NCBI GenBank assembly: GCA_026414955.1
Contig: JAOAIA010000017.1
Location: 1 to 22,624 of the forward strand
From: Candidatus Bipolaricaulota bacterium
Lineage (GTDB): Bacteria > Bipolaricaulota > Bipolaricaulia > RBG-16-55-9 > DRXL01
Reading direction: 5' to 3'
Length of the DNA stretch: 22,624 bases
Shown here: positions 1 to 7,642 of the stretch, one piece after another
Layout: every line of letters starts with the position of its first letter
How positions within the stretch are numbered: position 1 is the first letter of the stretch
Notes under the pieces: generated by a model
The model's input: the letters and a program-made list of their open reading frames with translations, nothing else
What the model was told of the DNA's origin: nothing
The model's database searches: none
Program-made: the position numbers and the translations under genes

Positions 1-1
1 C

Positions 2-409
2 GATAAAGCCCCAAACACCGTGCAGAACTTCATAGACTTAGTGAAGCGCGGCTTCTACAAAGATATGATCTTTCACCGAGTCGTCGCTGGGTTTGTCATC
101 CAAACCGGCGACCCCACGGGAACGGGCCGCGGCGGCTCGGAAAAGACTATCAGATTAGAAATTCACCCCGATCTCAAGCACGACAGCGCCGGCATTGTAG
201 GAATGGCCCGCACGCCCGATCCCAACAGTGCTACCAGTCAGTTCTATATCACGCTTGCCCCGACCCCGCAGCTCGACGGGCAGTACGCGGTCTTCGGCAG
301 AGTGATCGAAGGGCTGGATGTCGTCATAGCTATTGGGCAAGTCGAGGTCGGCCCCGGCGACCGGCCCATCGTCCCCGTCGTGCTGAAGACGATCACTATG
401 CAGCAGTAA
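2..409 (+). CDS. Peptidyl-prolyl cis-trans isomerase, cyclophilin type (5' truncated)
   Basis: The frame is open from the left edge of the window, so the N-terminus is missing; an internal GTG at 20 is not the real start. The visible ~135 residues are the cyclophilin core: FHRVVAGFVIQTGDP (the FHR arginine is the catalytic residue in the family), then the GTGRGG loop, GMART, SQFYI and the QLDGQYAVFGRVIEG block near the C-terminus. Cyclophilins catalyse cis-trans isomerisation of Xaa-Pro bonds during protein folding. Whether this one is cytoplasmic or exported cannot be judged without its N-terminus. The stop lies 13 nt before the ATG of the acyl-CoA dehydrogenase, so the two are probably co-transcribed, although no functional link is obvious. 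Confidence 0.95.
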   Translation, partial: DKAPNTVQNFIDLVKRGFYKDMIFHRVVAGFVIQTGDPTGTGRGGSEKTIRLEIHPDLKHDSAGIVGMARTPDPNSATSQFYITLAPTPQLDGQYAVFGRVIEGLDVVIAIGQVEVGPGDRPIVPVVLKTITMQQ

Positions 410-422
410 GAGCGAGGTGCCT

Positions 423-1565
423 ATGGACTTCACTTTGACGCCCGAACAAGAGCTGTTTCGCAAATCCGCTCGCGAGTTCGCGCTCAAAGAACTCGAACCC
501 ATCGCGACAGAGTTGGATCGCGAACATCGTGTTCCGTTAGATATTATAAAGAAGCTCGGATCATTGGGATACTTGGGCATGACCGTCCCCGAAGAGTACG
601 GTGGCATCGGGGCAGATATGCTGAGCTATATCTTAGTGATGGAGGAACTCTCGCGCTCGTGCGCTTCGACTTCGACGGCCGTCAGCGTGCAGAATTCGCT
701 CTGCAATACGCTCTTAGTCGAGTTCGGCAGCGAGGCCCAGAAGCGCAAATATCTGCCCGATCTCGCCGTAGGCAAGAAGTTCGGAGCGTTCGCGCTCACC
801 GAACCCGAATCCGGCTCGGACGCCGCGGGCATGAAGACGACTGCCGTTGGCAAGGGCGACTCTTTCGTACTGAACGGGACAAAGCGTTTTATCACGAGCG
901 CGGGGTTCGCCGATATTTTTTTAGTCTTCGCGCTCACCGACCCGGCAGCGGGCAACCGGGGCGTCAGCTGCTTCATCGTCGAGCGCGGCACGCCGGGGTT
1001 CACCGTGGGCAAAGAAGAAGATAAGCTCGGCATTCGCGGCTCCAGCACCTGCGAACTCTTTTTTGAAGATTGTCGCGTCCCCAAAGAGAACTTAGTGGGC
1101 GAACTGAATCGTGGCTTCAAAGTAGCCATGGTCACACTCGACTCTGGAAGAATTGCGATTGCTGCGCAAGCCGTGGGCATCGCTCAGGCAGCCCTCGATG
1201 AAGCCGTCAAGTACTCCAAAGAGCGCAAGGCTTTTGGAAGGCTCATCTCCGAGTTTCAAGCGATTCAATTCATGCTTGCGGACATGAAAGTCAAAGTAGA
1301 AGCTGCACGGCTGCTCACGTACAAGGCTGCCTGGAAGAAAGACCATCAACTCGACTATATCGCGGACTCTTCCATTGCTAAACTCTACGCAGCGGAGATC
1401 GCCAGCGAGGTCGCCGACCACGCCCTGCAGATTCACGGGGGCTATGGCTATATTCGCGATTACAAAGTCGAACGGCTCTATCGCGATGCGCGCATCACGC
1501 GCATCTACGAGGGCACCAGCGAGATCCAGAAGCTGATCATCGCCAGAGAGCTGCTGAAGGATTGA
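423..1565 (+). CDS. Acyl-CoA dehydrogenase (short-chain/butyryl-CoA type)
   Basis: A 380-residue flavoprotein of the usual acyl-CoA dehydrogenase length. It begins MDFTLTPEQELFRKSAREFA, as family members typically do. The FAD/substrate block FALTEPESGSDAAG lies around residues 122-135, and the C-terminal block has IHGGYGYIRDYKVERLYRDA followed by IYEGTSEIQ. Glu363 in that YEGT motif corresponds to the catalytic base of short- and medium-chain enzymes. It would oxidise acyl-CoA to trans-2-enoyl-CoA and pass electrons to an electron-transfer flavoprotein; chain-length preference cannot be read here. I chose ATG 423, preceded by GAGGTG at 414-419, over the GTG at 417 because the protein then starts like its relatives. 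No etfAB or other beta-oxidation gene is in the window. Confidence 0.95.
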   Translation: MDFTLTPEQELFRKSAREFALKELEPIATELDREHRVPLDIIKKLGSLGYLGMTVPEEYGGIGADMLSYILVMEELSRSCASTSTAVSVQNSLCNTLLVEFGSEAQKRKYLPDLAVGKKFGAFALTEPESGSDAAGMKTTAVGKGDSFVLNGTKRFITSAGFADIFLVFALTDPAAGNRGVSCFIVERGTPGFTVGKEEDKLGIRGSSTCELFFEDCRVPKENLVGELNRGFKVAMVTLDSGRIAIAAQAVGIAQAALDEAVKYSKERKAFGRLISEFQAIQFMLADMKVKVEAARLLTYKAAWKKDHQLDYIADSSIAKLYAAEIASEVADHALQIHGGYGYIRDYKVERLYRDARITRIYEGTSEIQKLIIARELLKD

Positions 1566-1792
1566 TCACGGAGCACCCCGAATCTGTCACTCAAATACTT
1601 CGCGGACTCGTGTCTGTCCGCGCTTGCCCCAGGCGTCCGCCCTCCAGCGGAAGAAGTCGCGCCCGCGCCTAGACCTCAGACACCGTTGCCCCGCCCGCTG
1701 ACTCGTACAATCAGAGTACCGGTGCGCTGTGCAGCATTTATGACAGCAGCACCGCAGCACAAGCCAACTGCAACACTGTAAAGCGAGGTGCT
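1566..1792. other. 227-bp intergenic region before the surface operon
   Basis: No complete gene is visible. A TACAAT hexamer at 1706-1711 could be a -10 box, but I find no good -35 at 16-18 nt. A GCGAGGTG ribosome binding site at 1783-1790 serves the ATG at 1793. The reading frame of the downstream gene stays open upstream from a TAG near 1670 and encodes plausible, Ser/Asn/Thr-rich protein, but contains no start codon. No clear terminator hairpin follows the dehydrogenase gene. Confidence 0.5.
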
Positions 1793-4700
1793 ATGCGCCG
1801 ACAGATCTGCCTGCTCGCTCTCGTGAGCGTACTCTCTTTCTCTCTGTCCAGTGCGATCTCAGAGCGTTCTGCTTATGCGGACTGCACTTTGGTCATTACG
1901 ATCACGTCCAGCCCGTTCGCGCTCGTTGCCTCGGATGGGCCGCGTGTCGCCACGCTCTCGGCACGAGTGCAGAACTCCGGCTCGACGGCTCTCAAGAACG
2001 TCACGGTCTTCCTTGGGAACGGCACCACCGCGGGCACGTTTGATGACGCCAGCGGGCAGAGCCTCCAGATGCTCGGCTCTGCTAGTGAAGCAACTCGCTC
2101 TTTGGGGGATCTTCCTGCTGGAGCTACCCAGACTCTCTACTGGCACGTCGTCTACCCCAGCACGACAGCTATGGCGTACCCGTACACGGTGTGGGCGACA
2201 TCCGAGAACAGTTGCAGCACAGCGCGGAACGCGACGCTGCAGACGAAGAGCGCCTCGGCTTTACAGTCGAGCAAGATTTTGCCCGCCGACGGCGCCGTGA
2301 CTCTTGAACCCTCTTCTGGCCAAATCGGCGTGGGGCAGCTCGTCACGATCACGATTACGGGCTTCGATCTGGGGGCTGTGGGAGCCGGCCCCGAAGCCGT
2401 CGAAGACGTCTGGTTCCAACCTGTCAGCAATCCCAACTTCGATCCCACGTGCTTGCGTTTAGTGCGTACCGAGGTTGCGCTCACCAGCATTCGCGCGACG
2501 CCTTATCGTGATCAGATCTATTTTTCTGGCATCGGCTCGCATAACCCGCCGCCGAACTACGCGCGCAGCCCTTCAGATTACGTCACGTACACGTTCATCG
2601 GGTTGCGCACCTGTGCGACGACGCTCCAGCCCTATCAGCAAGCCGCTTCCGGCAGCGGACACACATTTAATACGGACATCGGCGCGATCACTATAAATAT
2701 TCAAGTCCGAGAGACGTTGGGAAGACCCGCCCTCAATATATCTGTCACGCCAACGACTGCAACCCCAGGGACAACGCTGACGTACTCTATCGAGTACGGC
2801 AACACCGGTGGCGCTCCCGTGGGCGAGCCTGCCTCAGGAAGCAGCATCGTGATTACAGATATTCTCCCCTCGGAGATCACATACGTGAGGGGAAGTTCGA
2901 CGTGCAGCGCCAAATGTCTTAAGCTCTGGTCTACCGACGGCGGAGCGACATTTGTCGCTACGGAGCCGCCCGCCGCTGCAAGCGTGAATGCCCTGCGCTG
3001 GGTCATCCTCGATCCCATTCCCGCTGGGCAGAACCCCGCAGGTACCGTGGGTTTTCAAGCGACCGCGACCTCAGCCGAGAGCGTGTGTAATACCGCTCAC
3101 GGTACTATCAGCTCTGCTGCGGTCATCACGACGGATACAGCGTGCGTCAACAGCTCGACAGATATAGAACTGTCGCTCTCCGGCCCCACAACGGTGCTTC
3201 CCGGCGGCTCGCTGAACTTTATGATCGGCTATCACAATGCCGGGCCGTCGGTCGCCGAAGACGTGCAGATCACACTGACGCTCCCTGAGAGCACGCAGTT
3301 CGTGAGCGCCAATCCCCCGCCCACCAGTAATTCCGGCAAGGTCCTGACTTTTCTCATCGGCTCGCTTGCTGCGGGCCAAGCCGGAGCGCTCAGCGTCCAA
3401 GTCGCGGTGCTCAGCGCTGTGCCCACGGGCACCCTGCTCACCACGATCGTCCAAGCGACGACACACTCTGCCGAGACGAACACCGCCAACAATTCAGCGT
3501 CCCTGATGACGACCGTAGGGACAGCAACGCATGGCCCGCAGCTACAAGCGATTCTCACGGTGTCGCTGGTAGAAGACATCCCGCCCCTAGGCGCCAGCCC
3601 CGATGATACGTTAGAATACTTCGCAACGATTAAGAATACGGGGCCAGTCGCGGCTACGGGCGTCGTCTTTCGCTTCACCCCAGACCCCACTACTTCCCTG
3701 GTCGAAAACAGCGTTGTCACCAGCACAGGGACGATCGCGACCCATTCCCCAGTCCGAGTCGATCTTGGGGCTCTCGCTCCCAAGGCGTCCGCGACCGTTC
3801 AATTGCGGGTGCGCATCAAGAATCCCGTGCCCCACGGGATCGTGGGCATCCGCGCTCAAGGGCTTGTCTCCAGCAACGAGCGCCCTGATGAGCCGACCGA
3901 TGACCCAACCACGCCTACTCCCTATGACCCGACAGAGCTGATCATCGGCACGGCGCCGCTGCTGAAAGTTCATAAGACATATTCGATCTTTAATGATCTC
4001 GACGAGAATGGCCTCCCCAGCCCCGGCGATATCCTCAAATATACGATCACCGTGAGGAACGCAGGCCGCGAGAACGCCGGCTCCGTTGTGCTCTCCGTGG
4101 GGCTTGATCCCAACGTCACGCTCGTCATCGGCAGCGTCACGACCACCCAAGGAGCGGTGCTCTCCGGCAATGCCGAGAACGATCGCTTTGTCCAAGTGAA
4201 CCTGGGCACGCTCACGAGCACGAGTGAGGGCGTCACGATCACGTTCCGCGTCGGGGTGAACACCCCCTTGCCCGGCGGCGTCGCCGTCGTCTCCCATCAC
4301 GCTCTTGTAAGCAGTGAGAACGCTCCCAGTTTCCCCAGCGATGATCCCACAACCCCCGCTGCCGATGACTCGACCCGTACCGTTGTCACGGGGCAGCCCT
4401 ATGTGCTCGTCTCCATGAGAGATTTTCTCAAGATTGACGCCGATGGGGACGGCCTCCCCAGCCCCGGCGACACCCTGAGCTATCACGTCACGCTCATCAA
4501 CATCGGAAACTCCGAGGCGACCAACGTCTTCGTGAGCGCTGCTCCCGATCCCCACACGGCGCTCGTCGTGGGCAGCGTGCGCGCTTCTGTGGGAACAGTC
4601 CAGACGGGGAACACCGTCGGCGACAGCGCCGTTGGGGTTCTGATAGACAGAATCTCACGCGCCGGGGGGATCGCCACCGTCTCGTTCGACGTCGCGGTGC

Positions 4701-5800
4701 AAGATTCTCTCCCGTCGAGCGTCGTCAGTCTCTCTACTCAGGCGCTCGTCAACGTCCCCGGCGTGGGTAGCACAGCGAGCGATGACCCCGACACCCCGGC
4801 CCTAGCCGATGCGACAAAGACGGCGATCGCTGCCGCGCCGCTCATGCACTTCACCAAAGATGTCTTCTTAGTGTACGACACGGACCACAGCGGTACTATC
4901 AGCCCCGGAGATATTCTCGAATATGTGCTGACGCTCATCAACGCAGGGACCAGGGATGCTACAGATATTATGCTCTCGGACACGCCCGATCCCAAGACGC
5001 GCTTTCTTGTCGGGACGGCGAAATCGAGCATGGGCGCGGCGCTGACGGGGAACTCCAGCGCGAGTGTCACCGTGGGCACGGTGGGGGCCTTCGGCGGGCA
5101 CGCGCGCCTCGGCTTCCGCGCTCAGATCAACAACCCCCTTCCTCCAGATGCGCTCACGATCGTCAATCAAGCCCAGATCTCAGGGTCGAATAGCTCTAGT
5201 CAATACAGCGACGACCCGCGCACCCCAACGCCCAACGACGCGACCCTCGTCGCTTTAGGCAGTTCGTTCTTGCTCTGCGGCGACGTGGATAACAATAGAA
5301 TCGTTGAAGATGCTGACGCGCACTTGGTCGCCCGAGCGATCTTAGGGACAGAACAGCTCACGGAAGTGCAACGAGTAGCCGCGGATGTCGCGCCACCGTT
5401 TGGAGTGCTCGATGGGCGCGACGTGACGGCGATCAGCGAGATCGCGCGCGGCTATCGGGGCTACTGTCCGCCGCTCGATGCGCGTACCCCCCAAACAACG
5501 CTGCTGCAGTCTCGTGCTGCTGTAGCCCTCGAGCGCGTCGAGCATCACCCTGGGCCTCGCGCGATCCGCTTCCGCGCTCATGGCTCGGGTATAGCTGAGA
5601 TCAGCGTTCAGGTCTTCACTCTTGCTGGGAGAGCTGTCTTCGTAAGCGACTGGCACCCGGGCACGGAGCTGCTCTGGGCTGCGCTCACAGATGCTGGGCG
5701 CCCCCTGGCCAACGGCGTCTATCTGTACGTCATAAGCGTCCGGGGAGCCGACGGCTCGCTGGCGCGCAGCCGCATCCAGAAGCTGGTGATCCTCCGATGA
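1793..5800 (+). CDS. Giant secreted DUF11-repeat surface protein with C-terminal dockerin-like module
   Basis: 1335 residues. A signal peptide covers about residues 1-29 (basic MRRQ, hydrophobic core, Ser-Ala-Tyr-Ala before Asp30). Two less recognisable beta-rich segments reach to about residue 310. Six DUF11-like beta-sandwich repeats follow at about 312-455, 456-580, 583-719, 721-867, 868-1014 and 1015-1160, with the family pattern of a D-x-L-x-Y stretch, an NxG turn and a closing SDDPxTPxxxD. Repeats 4-6 each open with a DxDx(D/N/S)G...SPGD loop resembling a calcium site (residues 735, 882, 1029). Residues 1162-1226 resemble a type I dockerin: the first loop (D1164, D1166, N1168, D1175) is canonical, the second is degenerate. 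Residues ~1240-1335 look like a FlgD/T9SS-type beta domain and end KLVILR. GAGGTG precedes the ATG. The stop overlaps the next gene's start. A role as cell-surface stalk or adhesin is inferred. Confidence 0.88.
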   Translation: MRRQICLLALVSVLSFSLSSAISERSAYADCTLVITITSSPFALVASDGPRVATLSARVQNSGSTALKNVTVFLGNGTTAGTFDDASGQSLQMLGSASEATRSLGDLPAGATQTLYWHVVYPSTTAMAYPYTVWATSENSCSTARNATLQTKSASALQSSKILPADGAVTLEPSSGQIGVGQLVTITITGFDLGAVGAGPEAVEDVWFQPVSNPNFDPTCLRLVRTEVALTSIRATPYRDQIYFSGIGSHNPPPNYARSPSDYVTYTFIGLRTCATTLQPYQQAASGSGHTFNTDIGAITINIQVRETLGRPALNISVTPTTATPGTTLTYSIEYGNTGGAPVGEPASGSSIVITDILPSEITYVRGSSTCSAKCLKLWSTDGGATFVATEPPAAASVNALRWVILDPIPAGQNPAGTVGFQATATSAESVCNTAHGTISSAAVITTDTACVNSSTDIELSLSGPTTVLPGGSLNFMIGYHNAGPSVAEDVQITLTLPESTQFVSANPPPTSNSGKVLTFLIGSLAAGQAGALSVQVAVLSAVPTGTLLTTIVQATTHSAETNTANNSASLMTTVGTATHGPQLQAILTVSLVEDIPPLGASPDDTLEYFATIKNTGPVAATGVVFRFTPDPTTSLVENSVVTSTGTIATHSPVRVDLGALAPKASATVQLRVRIKNPVPHGIVGIRAQGLVSSNERPDEPTDDPTTPTPYDPTELIIGTAPLLKVHKTYSIFNDLDENGLPSPGDILKYTITVRNAGRENAGSVVLSVGLDPNVTLVIGSVTTTQGAVLSGNAENDRFVQVNLGTLTSTSEGVTITFRVGVNTPLPGGVAVVSHHALVSSENAPSFPSDDPTTPAADDSTRTVVTGQPYVLVSMRDFLKIDADGDGLPSPGDTLSYHVTLINIGNSEATNVFVSAAPDPHTALVVGSVRASVGTVQTGNTVGDSAVGVLIDRISRAGGIATVSFDVAVQDSLPSSVVSLSTQALVNVPGVGSTASDDPDTPALADATKTAIAAAPLMHFTKDVFLVYDTDHSGTISPGDILEYVLTLINAGTRDATDIMLSDTPDPKTRFLVGTAKSSMGAALTGNSSASVTVGTVGAFGGHARLGFRAQINNPLPPDALTIVNQAQISGSNSSSQYSDDPRTPTPNDATLVALGSSFLLCGDVDNNRIVEDADAHLVARAILGTEQLTEVQRVAADVAPPFGVLDGRDVTAISEIARGYRGYCPPLDARTPQTTLLQSRAAVALERVEHHPGPRAIRFRAHGSGIAEISVQVFTLAGRAVFVSDWHPGTELLWAALTDAGRPLANGVYLYVISVRGADGSLARSRIQKLVILR
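3995..4912 (+). repeat. Calcium-loop motifs at exact 441-bp (147-residue) spacing inside DUF11 repeats
   Basis: Three 12-residue DxDx(N/D/S)Gxx-SPGD loops start at nt 3995, 4436 and 4877, each separated by exactly 441 nt. The 20-nt string GGCCTCCCCAGCCCCGGCGA is identical at 4010-4029 and 4451-4470. The third copy has diverged at DNA level but keeps SPGD and the D1/D3/D12 positions. This indicates tandem duplication of a 147-residue unit. Confidence 0.8.
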
Positions 5801-6306
5801 AGCTTTTGCGCGTCTTCTCACTTCTGGTCATGATCGCGGCCCTCACGAGCTGTGAGGGATCCTATCGCACGCGGGTCATCGTGGGCACGCTGGACGTGCC
5901 CGCCGGTGGCACGGGGATCGTGCGCATCAGCATCATCAATCCCCCGGACGCTCAGACGATCCAAATCGGCCCCGTAGGATTGCTCACGTTCAATCCCGCG
6001 GTCATTCAAGTCGTTGGCGTGACGGGGGTGAACGGGTTCACCGTCTTCGGCACCACGATCAATAATATCATGGGCTGGGTACAGTTTGCCGCGAGCTTTC
6101 CGGGGGGGAGCATCCGCCCCATCGTCGTTGCGGGCCTGGGTATACTCGAGATCCCTATTGTCGAGGTGACCGTGCAAGCCGTGGGAGCTGTAGGCAGCCA
6201 GACAGCCCTCACCATCACGGCTGTAGATCTCTTCACCGACAGGATCGGGCACCCCATCCCCCTCGGCCCTCCTATAGCCGGCCAGGTGGTGATCGTCGCA
6301 CCATGA
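5797..6306 (+). CDS. Lipoprotein with a single cohesin-like domain
   Basis: 169 residues. A lipoprotein signal peptide is clear: basic MKLLR, hydrophobic core, then L-T-S-C with the lipidated Cys at 19. The rest is one beta-rich domain that follows the cohesin pattern in order: a start like VPAGGTGIVRISIINPP (~35-51), a strand reading LLTFNPAVIQVVGVTG (the family's YDPxVLxVxxV), a middle segment WVQFAASFPGG, a G-ILEI strand like the family's GxLxxIxF, then a Leu-Thr-rich strand before the terminal GQVVIV strand. Cohesins bind dockerins, and the preceding gene ends in a dockerin-like module, so a membrane anchor for that protein is the natural inference. The ATG overlaps the preceding TGA by 4 nt, and its own TGA overlaps the next ATG. 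Similarity is by eye only; another beta-sandwich is possible. Confidence 0.72.
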   Translation: MKLLRVFSLLVMIAALTSCEGSYRTRVIVGTLDVPAGGTGIVRISIINPPDAQTIQIGPVGLLTFNPAVIQVVGVTGVNGFTVFGTTINNIMGWVQFAASFPGGSIRPIVVAGLGILEIPIVEVTVQAVGAVGSQTALTITAVDLFTDRIGHPIPLGPPIAGQVVIVAP

Positions 6307-7601
6307 AGAGAACACTGCTCATGGCTATCGCCCTCTTTCAACTGGCAACTGGGAACTGGGAACTGGGAACTGTCTTAGCGGCGCCGGTCTCCGGTGAGAT
6401 CGGCGTAGCGATCTTCTTCGAGCCGCTTAACCCAAGCCAAACGAAAATAGACCAGATCAACGTGGACGTCGAGACGACCCTGCAATTGAGGTTGTTCATC
6501 AGCGGCGTTGCCTTCACCAGCACGAGCATCTTCAGCTTTAAGGGCGCGGAGTTTCAAGCCTTCGAGATGTACGCAGGGATGGCCATCGCGTTCAGGAATG
6601 TCGTGATCTTTGCCCCAAATATTCTCGAGGTGGACGACGATCCCTTCTGGACGATTCAGTTTGCCCAGCCCGATCCGGGACTAGTCGGCGTCCCGTTACG
6701 GATGTTCATAGACGAGCTAGCTTCACCTTTGGATTTGGCAAAGCTACTCGCTCCCACGGTGGACGATCCGCTGCAGTTGCGCAAGCTCATCTCCCAGATG
6801 CTCGTCAATTTCTGGGGCGTGCGCTTGTCGTTCACCATGCTGATCGCGAACTTTGGCACCCCCAGCGTGCCCGATTTCCAAAGCGGGCTGATCTTCGAAG
6901 CGGGCGGCCTAACCCCCGGCGGCGCCGAAGTCCTTGCTCAGACGTATGTGGGCGCACGACAAGGCTGGGAGTGCTTCGGCGAGTGCAAGGCCCTCGAACG
7001 GTACTTTGAGGGCCGCGTCGTCCCCGGCTTCCAGTTCGAGGAAGAGAAGCTGATTATCAGAAACTTAACGATCGCCGGGGTGACGCTCGGCGCGGAGATC
7101 GCCTTTGATTTTACGACGATCACGCTGTCGCAGATCATTCTCTCGCTCAGGGTCTCCGTGCTGGGCGTAGTCGTGCAGCAGAAGATCGTCTTGAATGACT
7201 TAGCGACGCCGTCGTTTGTGAGCTTCGGCTGGACGGTGCAACTGGGAGACGGGCTGGTGGAGATCGAGTTCATTGACCCCAACGGGCTCTTCCAGTTCCC
7301 CGCGAAGCGTTTGAGCTTCTTCGTGCAGTGGGAGGCGATCTCGTTCAAGGACGAGCTGGTCGTCCAGGACCCGGTGGGGCTGCTGCACACCGTCGAGATC
7401 ATCGCGGCATTTGAGCCGTTCCGATTTCGCTCGCAGACGGCGTTTTTGGGCGGGCTGATCAATGGGTTCTACAATCAAAAAGTCGAGCTGAGCTGGGGGT
7501 TTGTGGGGCCGGGGACGTGGGCCTGGCTGGCTACTATAGAAGTGCAACTGCGCCGGGAATATCTGCTCTACCTCAGCCCCTCCATCAGCGTCAAATTCTA
7601 A
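6303..7601 (+). CDS. Secreted beta-rich protein, possible outer-membrane barrel; family not recognised
   Basis: 432 residues. The N-terminus has a signal peptide (MKRTLLMAIALF..., likely cut after VLAA near residue 27). I do not recognise a family. The second half is made of alternating hydrophobic/polar stretches of 8-12 residues typical of amphipathic beta strands, and the protein ends YLLYLSPSISVKF, with a terminal Phe as in many outer-membrane barrels. One Cys pair (ECFGEC, near residue 222) could form a disulfide. It overlaps the cohesin-like lipoprotein gene by 4 nt and is the last gene of the operon, so it is probably part of the same surface assembly. Part of the signal-peptide coding sequence is a 7-nt tandem repeat (6340-6372), where slippage would shift the frame. 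Confidence 0.75.
   Translation: MKRTLLMAIALFQLATGNWELGTVLAAPVSGEIGVAIFFEPLNPSQTKIDQINVDVETTLQLRLFISGVAFTSTSIFSFKGAEFQAFEMYAGMAIAFRNVVIFAPNILEVDDDPFWTIQFAQPDPGLVGVPLRMFIDELASPLDLAKLLAPTVDDPLQLRKLISQMLVNFWGVRLSFTMLIANFGTPSVPDFQSGLIFEAGGLTPGGAEVLAQTYVGARQGWECFGECKALERYFEGRVVPGFQFEEEKLIIRNLTIAGVTLGAEIAFDFTTITLSQIILSLRVSVLGVVVQQKIVLNDLATPSFVSFGWTVQLGDGLVEIEFIDPNGLFQFPAKRLSFFVQWEAISFKDELVVQDPVGLLHTVEIIAAFEPFRFRSQTAFLGGLINGFYNQKVELSWGFVGPGTWAWLATIEVQLRREYLLYLSPSISVKF
6340..6372 (+). repeat. 7-nt tandem repeat (AACTGGG, about 4.7 copies) in a signal-peptide coding region
   Basis: The units at 6340, 6347, 6354, 6361 and 6368 are AACTGGC, AACTGGG, AACTGGG, AACTGGG and a partial AACTG. The repeat encodes residues ~13-24 of the secreted beta-rich protein. 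Because 7 is not a multiple of 3, gain or loss of one unit would frameshift the gene. Confidence 0.9.
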
Positions 7602-7606
7602 ACAAG

Positions 7607-7636
7607 TTGCCGGACACGGCGCTCTCGCGCTAAGAT
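7607..7636 (+). promoter_or_regulatory. Putative promoter of xseA, leaderless type
   Basis: TTGCCG (7607-7612), an 18-nt spacer and TAAGAT (7631-7636). Only 6 nt separate the -10 box from the ATG at 7643, so transcription would start at or next to the start codon. No ribosome binding site at normal spacing is present. Confidence 0.5.
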
Positions 7637-7642
7637 AGGGCG

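Noticed and set aside
155..607. Long minus-strand open frame across the cyclophilin and acyl-CoA dehydrogenase genes
   Set aside because: It is antisense to two clearly conserved genes, and its protein is low-complexity with no domain; a shadow of GC-rich coding.
1686..1711. Promoter TTGCCC / TACAAT before the surface operon
   Set aside because: The spacer is only 14 nt, too short for a normal sigma-70 promoter; the TACAAT is noted but not called.
3611..4555. 314-codon minus-strand frame inside the DUF11-repeat gene
   Set aside because: The length comes from repeat composition; the protein is rich in Gly/Asp/Arg with no recognisable motif, and the plus strand is clearly coding.
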